A model generated the notes under the pieces. That model was given only the letters and a program-made list of their open reading frames with translations, did not search any database and had not been told where the DNA came from. Both the position numbers and the translations under genes were made by a program. 34,231 bases of DNA from CAZFBA01 sp964517135 (GTDB lineage: Bacteria; Cyanobacteriota; Vampirovibrionia; JBFMGH01). This document shows positions 9,218 to 17,013 of this stretch, in pieces (positions within the stretch are counted from its first letter, which is position 1; every line of letters starts with the position of its first letter). The stretch covers positions 1 through 34,231 of the forward strand of contig CAZFBA010000041.1 in assembly GCA_964517135.1 (NCBI GenBank), written 5' to 3'.

Positions 9218-10599
9218 TTGCCAACTCAAAACTATATTTTCTTGTTTTTCTTGGTCTGATACCACTTGTATTAGCTGGTATCATACAGGTAGCGTACTCG
9301 TTTTTTAACCCTGGCAAGTTTCCGATGGCAGGGCTGGAACCTGTAATTATTGCACTGGTTATCATATATGATGTATTGCTTTTAATAATCTTTCTTACAG
9401 ATATTATCCTGAGTATTCATCCTGATGAACTAGTTATATCAAGGGAAGTAGCAGATAAACTTTCTATCAATCGATATAATGAAGTAACTTTAAATATATC
9501 AAATTTCTCATCAGACACTCTGACCGGCATTATAAAGGATGACTCACCTGAAATGCCAGTATATCAGCTTACTAATAAAAATAATTATGTTAGTGCAAAA
9601 AAATTCAATATATCTCTTCCTCCTGGTTCAAAAGGAGAGCTTGTATATTACCTTAAACCTGATTATAGAGGCCATTTTGCCTTCGAAAATATTAATATAC
9701 GCTATCTTTCACGATTTAAACTTTTCTGGAGACAGGTCAAATTCAACTTTCCTAAAGAAATAAAAGTTTATCCTGACCTGGTAGGGCTACAAGAGCTATC
9801 ATTTAAGCTTACAAGATCAACAGAAGTAGGTGAAACCAGAATAAGAAAACTGGGAGAAGGTACTGAATTTTCATCTTTAAGAGAATATATCATTGGAGAT
9901 GACGTTAAAAGAATAGACTGGAAAGCTACAGCAAGAAGAGACTTCCCTATAGTCAGGACATTTGAGGTCAGCAAAGATCAAACAATACTGATATTGCTTG
10001 ATGCAGGCCGTATGATGTCTACCAGGATTTCAGGGCTGAGCCGTTTTGATTGGGGGCTTAATGCAGCTCTATCACTATCTCTTGCAGCACTGTCTAAAGG
10101 TGATCAGGTTGGTGTAGGAGTTTTTTCTGATACACCGAAGCTGTTTATACCTGCTAAAAGAGGAAAAATAAATTTAAAAAATATCATTGAAGGTATTCAC
10201 GCTATTCAACCAGAACCTGTTGAGCCAGATTATGTTGGTGTTCTTGCAAACTTTGCCTCTTTACAGAAAAAAAGAGCTCTTATAGTAGTTATAACAGATT
10301 TAATTGATGCTATAGCCTCAAAAAGTCTTCTTAAAGGGCTTGCCCATCTAGCCCCGAGGCATCTGCCTTTTTGTGTAACCTTTAATGACAAACAGATTAT
10401 ACAATATGCTCACCAGCAGGTTGAAACGCCAGATGATGTTTTCAGGCAATCGGTATCTATTGACCTTTTAGAGCAGCGCAAGCAGGCATTGAATACGCTT
10501 ATTCGCAAGGGTGGCTTAGCTCTTGATGTTCCACCCGAAGAACTAAGTAATGCTATTGTGGATAAATATCTGACTATAAAAGCCAAAAACATGATATAA
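9214..10599 (+). CDS. DUF58 (von Willebrand A-like) membrane protein
   Basis: The 461-residue product has two N-terminal membrane helices (about 6-26 and 42-66), a beta-rich extracytoplasmic-type region, then the DUF58 hallmark near residues 205-260: GEGTEFSSLREYIIGDDVKR followed by IDWKATARRDFPIVRTFE. After it comes a vWA-like strand ending in LILLDAGRMM, where the MIDAS DxSxS is degenerate. DUF58 proteins usually accompany MoxR AAA ATPases in chaperone-like or envelope functions. No MoxR gene is seen here, and the partner is instead the overlapping DUF429-like gene. The function is unknown. Confidence 0.9.
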   Translation: MIANSKLYFLVFLGLIPLVLAGIIQVAYSFFNPGKFPMAGLEPVIIALVIIYDVLLLIIFLTDIILSIHPDELVISREVADKLSINRYNEVTLNISNFSSDTLTGIIKDDSPEMPVYQLTNKNNYVSAKKFNISLPPGSKGELVYYLKPDYRGHFAFENINIRYLSRFKLFWRQVKFNFPKEIKVYPDLVGLQELSFKLTRSTEVGETRIRKLGEGTEFSSLREYIIGDDVKRIDWKATARRDFPIVRTFEVSKDQTILILLDAGRMMSTRISGLSRFDWGLNAALSLSLAALSKGDQVGVGVFSDTPKLFIPAKRGKINLKNIIEGIHAIQPEPVEPDYVGVLANFASLQKKRALIVVITDLIDAIASKSLLKGLAHLAPRHLPFCVTFNDKQIIQYAHQQVETPDDVFRQSVSIDLLEQRKQALNTLIRKGGLALDVPPEELSNAIVDKYLTIKAKNMI

Positions 10600-10773
10600 C
10601 TAATTTCTGACGTATTGAAAGCTGATTCTCAGAGGATAGTCAAGCTGTCAAAAGACAACTGATTCCAGAGGTATTGAACCATCAAAAAAATCCGGTAAAA
10701 ATTATGCTTTAAAAGCATTGCTTTTTGCGGCTTTCAGCAGACAGGATCATATTTAATATTTACTTTACCTGCC

Positions 10774-11355
10774 TTAATTTCCGCTGGCAGCTCTGGAAAA
10801 TAAGCCTTTGAGTTTAGACAATAGTATATGTTTGCCGCTGTCTTTTAAACGAACCCCTGTGGCCTGAGAGATGCCTTTTTCTGCTTTTTCAATTACATCT
10901 GAAATACCCGGCCCTGCTGCTTTCTGGTGAGCATAATATAATGGATCATCAAGCTCTGCCAGGTATCGTTTTAGCTGCTGTATAGCATCTTTAGAAAGTT
11001 TAGCCGGCTTAATCTTTACGTTGGTAGCTTTTGTTTTAAACTTAAATCTTATGTCGTCTCCGATATTACGAACTGCAACTACTGCACCTGTTATAGTAGC
11101 TGTTATCAAGGCAAATGCCCTTTTGATATGCTTTAACCCTTTGTGTAAAAGCTTTTTAGCAGGCCCGCTGCGTGCTATATCATCCGAGGTAGTTTGAGCA
11201 AATCTGGCAGCTCCACGCACAAGACCCCTGGTATGAGAAAGAGCAATACCATTAAATGCCGGCTGATAGTTTTTGTTAGCAGAACTATTACCCTTGAATG
11301 GTGTGACATTCAGGTTATTCTTGAGCGCATAACTACCTTGAAAAGAAATGTTCAC
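10774..11355 (-). CDS. Lineage-type orphan with N-terminal F-x-G motifs
   Basis: The 193-residue product starts MNISFQG and repeats the idea twice more (VTPFKGNSS, QPAFNGIAL) within the first 40 residues. Comparable short F-x-G motifs start many hypothetical proteins of Melainabacteria-type genomes, from memory. The rest is basic and helical, with one moderately hydrophobic helix (AFALITATITGAVVAVRNIG, about 101-120) and a C-terminal amphipathic segment. The start is a GTG preceded by AGGAAATAGAGAG. No function can be given. It is divergent from the gene at 11662. Confidence 0.65.
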   Translation of the reverse strand: MNISFQGSYALKNNLNVTPFKGNSSANKNYQPAFNGIALSHTRGLVRGAARFAQTTSDDIARSGPAKKLLHKGLKHIKRAFALITATITGAVVAVRNIGDDIRFKFKTKATNVKIKPAKLSKDAIQQLKRYLAELDDPLYYAHQKAAGPGISDVIEKAEKGISQATGVRLKDSGKHILLSKLKGLFSRAASGN

Positions 11356-11661
11356 TACTCTCTATTTCCTGTGATCTCTCTAATGACCGTTAACTCTCTT
11401 ACTTATCTGTATCCCCAAAATTTGTTGATAACAGTCATCAGCATTAAAAAAGGAACAATAAAAAAGTTGCTATCTTCAGAGACTAACAAAGTATACTACG
11501 AACGTCTCAAAGCGTCAAGAAGGCTGATTTAGAAAGCCTTTTAGAAACCGGGATACAGGGGAAAAGTTTTACAAAACTTAATATTTTTACCAGTTAAAGT
11601 AAATTTTTTTCTTGAGCGTTTTTAAAAAATTAGTACAACTTCTCTTCAGGTATCTCATAAA
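11356..11661. other. Divergent intergenic region
   Basis: It separates two divergent orphan genes and must hold both promoters. A small hairpin (AGGCT/AGCCT arms near 11523-11541) is present. No operator or RNA gene was recognised. Confidence 0.4.
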
Positions 11662-12369
11662 ATGATTAATAATGTAAGCTTAACGCCAGTACCAGAAAGA
11701 AAAAAGCAGGCACAGCAAACCAGAAAGTGCTGTAGCTTTTTTGGCAACACTCCAGCAATAGTGACAGGAAATGTTAAAGCAGTTAATACGCACGGTGATA
11801 GCCTGAATATTTCTTCAGGAAATAACCCTTCTGGCTATTATGCTCCTCAACCGATTTACCCGGTGTTTAAAATACCGGTAGAAACAATCAAAAATAAGTT
11901 TATCAGTGCCATAGATGGTTTATTGCCTTATGGGGCCGGTACTCCTCAGAGCTGGCAAGGGTTCCCTCAGAGAAATTCATATCACGATGCACCCGGTTTC
12001 AGGCATAATTTAACTCTAAACGGAAATCATACATTTAATAAAGGCATTCAAAACGGCTGCATAGACTATCACGAAAAAGAACTGGCCACTAATCAACTGG
12101 CCTATGATGCCAGTCTACATTATCCACAGGGCACAGCGGAACACAATGCAGCCTTAAACGGTTTAAATTTATTGAATTCTATTTTTCAGGGGCCTGTCTA
12201 TATGCAAGCACAGGGACTCATCAGGCCTGAGTTTGATAAAAACCGTAACGGCAAATTTGATGCCTATGATGTAGAAATGCTCGCTATGCTAGATGGAGAC
12301 CCGCATACGCTGTCTTCAGATGATCTAAATATTGCTTCTACAAACTTTATAATGAAAAAAAGATTTTAA
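11662..12369 (+). CDS. Orphan protein with an EF-hand-like loop
   Basis: This 235-residue protein belongs to no family I recognise. It has a basic, Cys-containing N-terminus (KKQAQQTRKCCSFFG), a Pro/Asn/Gly-rich middle, and near residue 193-205 a loop DKNRNGKFDAYD with Asp, Asn, Asn, Gly, Lys, Asp and Asp at EF-hand positions 1, 3, 5, 6, 7, 9 and 12. Position 12 is Asp rather than the usual Glu. A weaker acidic loop (DGDPHTLSSDDL) follows, so a dockerin-like or single EF-hand calcium site is plausible. There is no signal peptide or membrane helix. The ATG has a weak ribosome-binding site. Confidence 0.65.
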   Translation: MINNVSLTPVPERKKQAQQTRKCCSFFGNTPAIVTGNVKAVNTHGDSLNISSGNNPSGYYAPQPIYPVFKIPVETIKNKFISAIDGLLPYGAGTPQSWQGFPQRNSYHDAPGFRHNLTLNGNHTFNKGIQNGCIDYHEKELATNQLAYDASLHYPQGTAEHNAALNGLNLLNSIFQGPVYMQAQGLIRPEFDKNRNGKFDAYDVEMLAMLDGDPHTLSSDDLNIASTNFIMKKRF

Positions 12370-12439
12370 ACCTGCCCAGGCTAGAAAGTTTATCCTTAAA
12401 AAACTGTTATCAGTTAATAATACTGGTTTATGGCCCCCA

Positions 12440-12613
12440 TTAAACAATATTTTCAAGATAACCTGTTAATGGTGCAAAATATTGCACTATGGCTATCAAG
12501 ATAATGGCCGCAGCCAGCAATGCAAACAATACCACAGGATAAGCAAAAACCTGAAGTCTGCCCAGTTTTGGAATCCTCGAAAGGTAAGCGTTGAGAGTGT
12601 ATAACTTTTCCAT
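12440..12613 (-). CDS. Small single-pass membrane protein (57 residues)
   Basis: A short minus-strand frame begins MEKLYTLNAYLSRIPKL, continues with GRLQVFAYP, then one strongly hydrophobic helix (VVLFALLAAAIILIAIVQYF, about residues 27-46), and ends TGYLENIV. A Shine-Dalgarno GGAG lies eight bases before the ATG, the composition is typical of an inner-membrane segment, and the N-terminus is basic (N-in topology). It is divergent from fixC, with the intervening 178 bases holding dyads and a -10 hexamer. No family was recognised. Coding status rests on the ribosome site and the membrane segment. Confidence 0.6.
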   Translation of the reverse strand: MEKLYTLNAYLSRIPKLGRLQVFAYPVVLFALLAAAIILIAIVQYFAPLTGYLENIV

Positions 12614-12669
12614 ACTATATTCTCCATAAGAACTATTTTTTTGATGTGTTACTATAAAAAATGATTAGT

Positions 12670-12695
12670 CAAAAGAATAATATTATTTCCTTTTG
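12670..12695. promoter_or_regulatory. Dyad in the divergent fixC promoter region
   Basis: An interrupted inverted repeat has arms CAAAAG and CTTTTG around the perfect palindrome AATAATATTATT. It lies between the start of the 57-residue gene and a consensus TATAAT at 12723-12728, the likely -10 of fixC. An operator role is inferred from position only. Confidence 0.4.
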
Positions 12696-12744
12696 CTGGA
12701 CATTCATTTTAAAGGATAATAATATAATACTACAAGCGACAACC

Positions 12745-12767
12745 TTTACAATCTGAAAAATTGTAAA
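12745..12767 (+). promoter_or_regulatory. Perfect 8-bp inverted repeat in the fixC leader
   Basis: TTTACAAT and ATTGTAAA flank a seven-base spacer. The dyad lies after the likely -10 (12723-12728) and before the Shine-Dalgarno AGGAGAGG (12781-12788). It could be an operator or an RNA stem in the leader. Confidence 0.5.
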
Positions 12768-12791
12768 CATAGTAACCGAAAGGAGAGGAAC

Positions 12792-14105
12792 GTGGAACAG
12801 GACATCGTTGATGTTGTAGTCGTAGGAGCTGGACCAGCAGGTATAGCCGCAGCTATGGTCTTGGCCAGAGCAGGCAAAGAAGTTGTTGTGCTTGAAAGAG
12901 GTGATTATCCGGGATGTAAAAATATGTTTGGCGGTGCCATTTATACACAACCAACTGCCGAGCTTTTTCCTGAATTCTGGAAAGATGCACCTGTTGAACG
13001 CTTTAACACTGAGCACCGGTTTGCATTCCTGACAAATGATTCAGCCGTTACAATGGGTTATAAGAGTGATGTACATGCCAAAGAACCTCACTACAATAGT
13101 TTTACCGTAAAAAGACCCAAGTGGGATAGATGGTGTGCTCAAAAAGCTGAAGAGGCAGGCGCATTCATTGTTCCCCAAACACTTGTAGTGGAACTCTTAA
13201 GGGAAGACGGCAAAATTGTTGGCGTTAAAACTGAACAAGAAGACTTTAGAGCAAGAGTAACTATTGTCGCTGAAGGTTGTAACTCTTTGCTGGCCAAAAA
13301 AGCCGGCCTGCACCCTGAATTGAATCCTGAAGATGTTGCCGTGGGAATCAAAGAAGTTATTAAACTGCCTAAAGAAAAAATCGAAGACCGGTTTAACTGT
13401 GAAAACGGCAGTGGCGTAATATATACCATTATTGGCGGCCCAATGGAAAATATGATGGGTATGGGATATATTTACACCAACCAGGATTCTGTAGTAGTTG
13501 GCCTTGGCGTATCTCTGGGAGATCTTAAAGAGAAAAAACTTAAACCCTATGATCTGCTTGAAGATCTGAAGAAGCATCCTGCTATTCGCCCACTAATAGA
13601 AGGCGGAGAACTGGAAGAATATTCAGGTCACCTTATACCAGAGGGTGGATACAGGTCTGTACCAAAGCTTTATACTGATGGTTTAATGCTGGTAGGCGAT
13701 TCCGCTATGCTGGTAAATAATGTACACTGGGAAGGAACCAACCTTGCCATGGCCAGCGGCAGAATGGCAGCCGAAACAGCACTAGAAGCTCTTGAAAAGA
13801 ATGATTTTTCAGCTAATACGCTTTCATTATATAAGAAAAAACTCGATGAGAGCTACGTTATGAAGGATCTTAAATCTTATAAAGACGTTGCCCACTTTGC
13901 CGAGAAAAATAGCCACATTATGATGGGCTTCTATCCAAGAAAAATGAATGAATTCATGGATACCTTTGTCGGTGTAGACAGCGTTCCGAAGGCCAAGAAG
14001 TTCAAATCCTTCATAAGTAATACTATAAAAGAAAGATCCATACCGGCAATGATAAGCGATTTCGTTAAATTTGCCAGAATAGGCGGAGGTGTAATTATCC
14101 GATGA
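12792..14105 (+). CDS. fixC: FixC-type electron transfer flavoprotein-quinone oxidoreductase
   Basis: This 437-residue FAD enzyme of the ETF-QO/FixC family passes electrons from an electron transfer flavoprotein to quinone. The N-terminal Rossmann motif is VVVVGAGPAGIAAAMVLARA with LERG at the end of the second strand. Further family blocks are GCKNMFGGAIYT, VTIVAEGCNSLLAKKAG, GLMLVGDSAMLVNNVHWEG and ASGRMAAETALEAL. The start is GTG with a strong AGGAGAGG eight bases earlier. Its stop overlaps the start of fixX. The usual fixA and fixB partners are not adjacent; a short divergent membrane-protein gene lies upstream instead. Confidence 0.93.
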   Translation: MEQDIVDVVVVGAGPAGIAAAMVLARAGKEVVVLERGDYPGCKNMFGGAIYTQPTAELFPEFWKDAPVERFNTEHRFAFLTNDSAVTMGYKSDVHAKEPHYNSFTVKRPKWDRWCAQKAEEAGAFIVPQTLVVELLREDGKIVGVKTEQEDFRARVTIVAEGCNSLLAKKAGLHPELNPEDVAVGIKEVIKLPKEKIEDRFNCENGSGVIYTIIGGPMENMMGMGYIYTNQDSVVVGLGVSLGDLKEKKLKPYDLLEDLKKHPAIRPLIEGGELEEYSGHLIPEGGYRSVPKLYTDGLMLVGDSAMLVNNVHWEGTNLAMASGRMAAETALEALEKNDFSANTLSLYKKKLDESYVMKDLKSYKDVAHFAEKNSHIMMGFYPRKMNEFMDTFVGVDSVPKAKKFKSFISNTIKERSIPAMISDFVKFARIGGGVIIR

Positions 14106-14401
14106 GTACACATAATAAAATGCCCGAACATATTGATGACAAGCTGTTTACAGTAAAGTATAAACCTGATTCAACAAGCCATCTTGAACCTGATCAGGAA
14201 AAATGTAAAGAATGTCCTACAAAAATATGTACTTATTTCTGTCCGGCTCACGTCTATGACTGGGACGAAGAACAGGAAAAGCTTATTGTAGGTTATGAAA
14301 ACTGTATAGAGTGTGGAGCCTGCCGTATCGGATGCCACTTTGTATCTATTGAGTGGAGATACCCCGGTGCAGGGTATGGCGTAACCTTTAAACACAGCTA
14401 A
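14102..14401 (+). CDS. fixX: FixX ferredoxin-like protein
   Basis: The 99-residue partner of FixC corresponds to the iron-sulfur part of fused ETF-QO enzymes. Seven Cys lie in two clusters: CKECPTKICTYFCPAHVYDW and CIECGACRIGC, enough for the expected [4Fe-4S] centre plus remnants of a second. The ending EWRYPGAGYGVTFKHS is typical of FixX. The four-base overlap with fixC (ATGA) indicates translational coupling, and GGAGG lies upstream of the ATG inside fixC. A hairpin follows 14 bases after the stop. Confidence 0.92.
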   Translation: MSTHNKMPEHIDDKLFTVKYKPDSTSHLEPDQEKCKECPTKICTYFCPAHVYDWDEEQEKLIVGYENCIECGACRIGCHFVSIEWRYPGAGYGVTFKHS

Positions 14402-14412
14402 ATTAAAGTATT

Positions 14413-14450
14413 TTCAACAGGGGGCGTGCATACAGTACGTCCCTGTTGTT
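14413..14450 (+). terminator. Hairpin after fixX
   Basis: CAACAGGG and CCCTGTTG form an eight-pair stem around an 18-base loop, followed by a short TTTGGTT. The T-tract is weak, so partial read-through into hfq is possible. Confidence 0.5.
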
Positions 14451-14478
14451 TGGTTAAAAGCAAGAAAGGGGTTCATAT

Positions 14479-14721
14479 ATGACAGTAGAACTAAAAGGCC
14501 CTTCCAGCAATCAGTTTAAGAAATATATTACCGGTAAAACAATTGTTGAAATAAAGGTTATGACAGGTGAAACTATCTCAGGACACATTAAATGGTCTGA
14601 TGATGATGCAATTTTTATTGAAACAGAGGCAAAAACCAGCATGCTGATAATGAAAAATGCTATTATTTATCTTTATACCCGCTGCCCTGAAGGTATTGGC
14701 GAATCACAGTGTAATCAATAA
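14479..14721 (+). CDS. hfq: Cyanobacterial-type Hfq (Sm-like) protein
   Basis: The 80-residue Sm-fold protein follows the cyanobacterial Hfq pattern. It has an N-terminal helix PSSNQFKKYITGKTIVEI, strands VMTGETISGHIKWSDDDAIF and a closing strand MLIMKNAIIYLYTR in place of the proteobacterial YKHAIST. Cyanobacterial Hfq has a shortened helix and altered RNA-contact residues; in Synechocystis it acts at the type IV pilus through PilB. That is family knowledge, not shown here. A strong AAAGGGG precedes the ATG. The gene lies between fixX and the convergent def. A Lsm protein other than Hfq is the alternative. Confidence 0.8.
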   Translation: MTVELKGPSSNQFKKYITGKTIVEIKVMTGETISGHIKWSDDDAIFIETEAKTSMLIMKNAIIYLYTRCPEGIGESQCNQ

Positions 14722-14788
14722 AAAGACTAACAAATAACTATCACGATAGAATTTCTTGTTTTTTTAATTATCTACCATTCGTTATTAG

Positions 14789-15283
14789 TTATGCCTGACC
14801 TGATCTTCTGATGAGACCAGTTTTCAGGCTATCAATTCTATCAATGAAAACTATTCCGTCGAGGTGGTCGACCTCGTGCTGAATGGCTACAGCCTCAAGT
14901 TCGCTGGCAGAGAGTTCAAAGAAGTTTCCATCGATATTTTGAGCTCTTACGGTAACTTTTTTACCTCTTTTTATATCAGCTAAATATTCTGGTATGCTCA
15001 GGCATCCTTCTCTGACATACTTTTTTTTTGATATGCTTATAATTTCAGGGTTGATTAGAACAAAAAGTTTATCCTGAGAAGATTTAGCATTTATATCTAT
15101 TGTGACAATTCGCTTCAATATGTTAACCTGTGGAGCAGCAAGCCCTACAGTGCCTTTATAAAAATACATTGTTTCTATCATATCATTGACAATGCTCTTT
15201 AATTCAGCATCAAAGGTTTCTACCGGAGCACAAACAGTTCTCAGTGCTTTATCAGGATACAGAACTATTTTTAAAACGGTCAA
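14789..15283 (-). CDS. def: Peptide deformylase
   Basis: This 164-residue metalloenzyme removes the formyl group from nascent polypeptides. All three diagnostic motifs are intact: GLAAPQ, EGCLSIP with the metal-binding Cys, and HEVDHLDG with two metal His and the catalytic Glu. The ending SLKTGLIRRSGQA is close to usual. The start is TTG, supported by AAGGAG at good spacing. It lies 13 bases after the GcvR-like gene and is likely co-transcribed with it. It converges with hfq. Confidence 0.95.
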   Translation of the reverse strand: MTVLKIVLYPDKALRTVCAPVETFDAELKSIVNDMIETMYFYKGTVGLAAPQVNILKRIVTIDINAKSSQDKLFVLINPEIISISKKKYVREGCLSIPEYLADIKRGKKVTVRAQNIDGNFFELSASELEAVAIQHEVDHLDGIVFIDRIDSLKTGLIRRSGQA

Positions 15284-15296
15284 TGGGCTTGCTCCT

Positions 15297-15848
15297 TTAA
15301 AGTTCGCATAGCTCTATTTCTTTGATGGTAAGGTCTACGTTGATTTCTTCAGCTTTGTTTTTAAGTTTTTGAGTAAGTTTCAGCATATCGGTTTCAGCGG
15401 GTATTCGGGTTTCGATCATCATAATGTATACCGGGTTGGCTTTTTTGCTGATCAGTTTTGAGTTAAAATCAGTAATGTTGACCTTATGTTCTGCCAGTAT
15501 ATTTGTAATGTGGTAGGCTATGCCAGTTTTGTCTGATCCTGAGACGCTGATAATGTGCGGTTTGTAAGAATCAGAGTTCAGGCCATTGATATCGTTTTCA
15601 GCAATGTGTTTAATGCTGGTAAAAAGGTTAAATTTGGTTTCTACAGATTTGAGAGCCTGTTTCATTTCTCCGATATTAAAATCATCAGGTGTTGATATAA
15701 TAAGTATCATTGCAAACTGGTTGCACAGTATGGTCATGGAGGCATCTTCAATATTGCATCCTGTTTTAAACAAAACTTCTGTGAAGGCTCCGACGATGCC
15801 TGGCTTGTCTTTGCCGATGGATGAGATGACGTAGTTTGGCATAAGCAT
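15297..15848 (-). CDS. Tandem ACT-domain protein, GcvR-like
   Basis: The 183-residue product consists of two ACT domains: residues about 5-80 (YVISSIGKDKPGIVGAFTEV) and about 95-180 (HIISVSGSDKTGIAYHITNI). Each has the D-x-x-G-I ligand-loop pattern of amino-acid-sensing ACT modules. This is the organisation of the glycine cleavage system repressor GcvR. There is no DNA-binding domain, so it must act through a partner, and the name is given as likeness only. It is the first gene of a two-gene unit with def. Confidence 0.8.
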   Translation of the reverse strand: MLMPNYVISSIGKDKPGIVGAFTEVLFKTGCNIEDASMTILCNQFAMILIISTPDDFNIGEMKQALKSVETKFNLFTSIKHIAENDINGLNSDSYKPHIISVSGSDKTGIAYHITNILAEHKVNITDFNSKLISKKANPVYIMMIETRIPAETDMLKLTQKLKNKAEEINVDLTIKEIELCEL

Positions 15849-15907
15849 TTGCCCTTTTTGGTTGTTAACGGTTCTTTAATGATATATGATCAAGAGGTTT
15901 TTGGCAA

Positions 15908-15946
15908 TAAAAAGGGCTTATTGCTTCTGTGAGCGTAATAAGCCCC
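15908..15946 (-). terminator. Intrinsic terminator, minus strand
   Basis: Arms GGGCTTATTGC and GCGTAATAAGCCC form a strong hairpin. On the minus strand it is followed by a T-rich run (CTTTTTATTGCC), suiting termination of the winged-helix gene that ends at 16064, just before the GcvR-like gene. Confidence 0.7.
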
Positions 15947-16063
15947 AATGCGAGAATACAAGGTGTATTGTGGAGTGGACTAACAGGAGTTATAATTTTT
16001 AAACCGCTTGAGTGTGCTGTAAAACCGTTTTTTATTGCCTCTCATAAATTTCTGGAAAGCTTT

Positions 16064-16378
16064 CTAGAGATAGCCGAACTTCTTGTTCATAAGTCGTCTT
16101 CTGTTAAACATTTCACGTTCCATTTTCATTTGCTTGCTGTAGGCAATTTCTTTTTGTTTAATCTGCTCTGTTAGGGCTGAGTGGCTGATTGCATAAACAT
16201 ATGTGCCATAAAATCTTTTTCTGACTACAAATCCGTTATCCAGTAAATGTTTTAAGGCAGTCGAGACATTGGTTTTATTGGCTTTGAGTTCGTGTGCAAT
16301 CTCTCTTGGAAGGCAATAACCGTTTTTAATTAGGTTAACTATTTCATTTTGCCTTTTAGTGAGTTTTCTAATATCCAT
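16064..16378 (-). CDS. Small winged-helix transcriptional regulator
   Basis: The 104-residue product has a MarR/ArsR-like winged helix-turn-helix at about residues 5-65: LTKRQNEIVNLIKNG (helix 1), CLPREIAHELKANKTNVSTA (helices 2-3), LKHLLDNGFVVRKRFYGTYV (helix 4 and wing). The C-terminus is basic and helical and may dimerise. No ligand-binding or metal-binding domain is visible. AAAGGAG lies before the ATG. Upstream, at 16435-16444, is a perfect GGAATATTCC and, at 16467-16482, a CRP-consensus palindrome, so the gene is probably regulated. Confidence 0.75.
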   Translation of the reverse strand: MDIRKLTKRQNEIVNLIKNGYCLPREIAHELKANKTNVSTALKHLLDNGFVVRKRFYGTYVYAISHSALTEQIKQKEIAYSKQMKMEREMFNRRRLMNKKFGYL

Positions 16379-16434
16379 TTTTGACTCCTTTAAATGTTTT
16401 TCTCGATCCTGACCTTATTATGATTTATTTAGCA

Positions 16435-16454
16435 GGAATATTCCGTAATATTGG
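16435..16454. promoter_or_regulatory. Palindrome pair upstream of the winged-helix gene
   Basis: GGAATATTCC is a perfect ten-base palindrome and is followed by the related half AATATTGG. It lies 57-76 bases upstream of the regulator's ATG, a usual place for an autoregulatory operator. The role is inferred from symmetry and position. Confidence 0.4.
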
Positions 16455-16466
16455 TCACCTTAAGGT

Positions 16467-16482
16467 TGTGATTTCTATCACA
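16467..16482. promoter_or_regulatory. CRP-family consensus palindrome
   Basis: TGTGATTTCTATCACA matches TGTGA-N6-TCACA exactly, the site for CRP and for cyanobacterial SYCRP1. It is about 89-104 bases upstream of the winged-helix gene start. No CRP-family gene is in the window. Confidence 0.5.
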
Positions 16483-16815
16483 CAGGGCAGTTAAACCCTT
16501 ATCTGGCAGGGGTTTTGGTTTGCAAAACCAGAAACGGGTTTCTGTTAATAGCTATTTATTAAGAATCATTATTAATTATAAAGTTAAAAAATCTAAGGAT
16601 TCTGTTTTTTTGGGGTTCATATAATAAACGTCAGGCGGGTGTTTTAGAATTGTTTAATTCTTATGTCGCCTGGTATAAACGTTATAAATAACATTTTGCT
16701 TTTTAAGGTATAACTTTTGAGTCATCCTTGTATGATAAAAATAACAGATTATACATTGATTGCAACTCAGTATAAGTAATCATATTCTGACATTACTGTC
16801 CGATTAAATTTTTTC

Positions 16816-17013
16816 TGAGGGTTTGGTTTTTGGGCCTGCGGGCCAAAAAACCAAACCCGACCTATCTCTTTGCTGAATCCTGTTTAATAAATTTTGCCAG
16901 TTTCTTTAATTTAACTTCCTGAATTTAACTTCCTGTAAAATTATCTAATCCAAAACAGATATTATGACAGGTTTTATACATCTAAATAAAATCTTTTGCC
17001 GGACACCAGTGAT
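16816..17013. repeat. Family-2 dispersed repeat (copy 1)
   Basis: About 198 bp, matching 32241-32430 in reverse orientation. Its variable end holds a near-perfect hairpin at 16819-16858 (GGGTTTGG and CCAAACCC outer arms, GGGCC/GGCCC inner). A 14-base unit AATTTAACTTCCTG is tandemly duplicated at 16908-16935 but single in the other copy. The conserved end reads GGACACCAGTGAT. It has no coding content. Confidence 0.8.

Larger units (their letters stand above)
16379..16815. other. Gene-free, dyad-rich intergenic region
   Basis: Apart from the two regulatory palindromes listed separately, it holds hairpins at about 16511-16532 (GGTTTTG/CAAAACC) and 16541-16554 (GAAAC/GTTTC). A nested inverted repeat at 16627-16683 has three matched arm pairs: AACG/CGTT, CAGGCG/CGCCTG and AGAATT/AATTCT. 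No frame of credible length exists. A structured RNA cannot be excluded but no known family was recognised. Confidence 0.5.

Noticed and set aside
13139..14131. Several minus-strand frames of 66-126 residues opposite fixC
   Set aside because: They overlap a certain gene, lack ribosome sites and show no protein-like composition.
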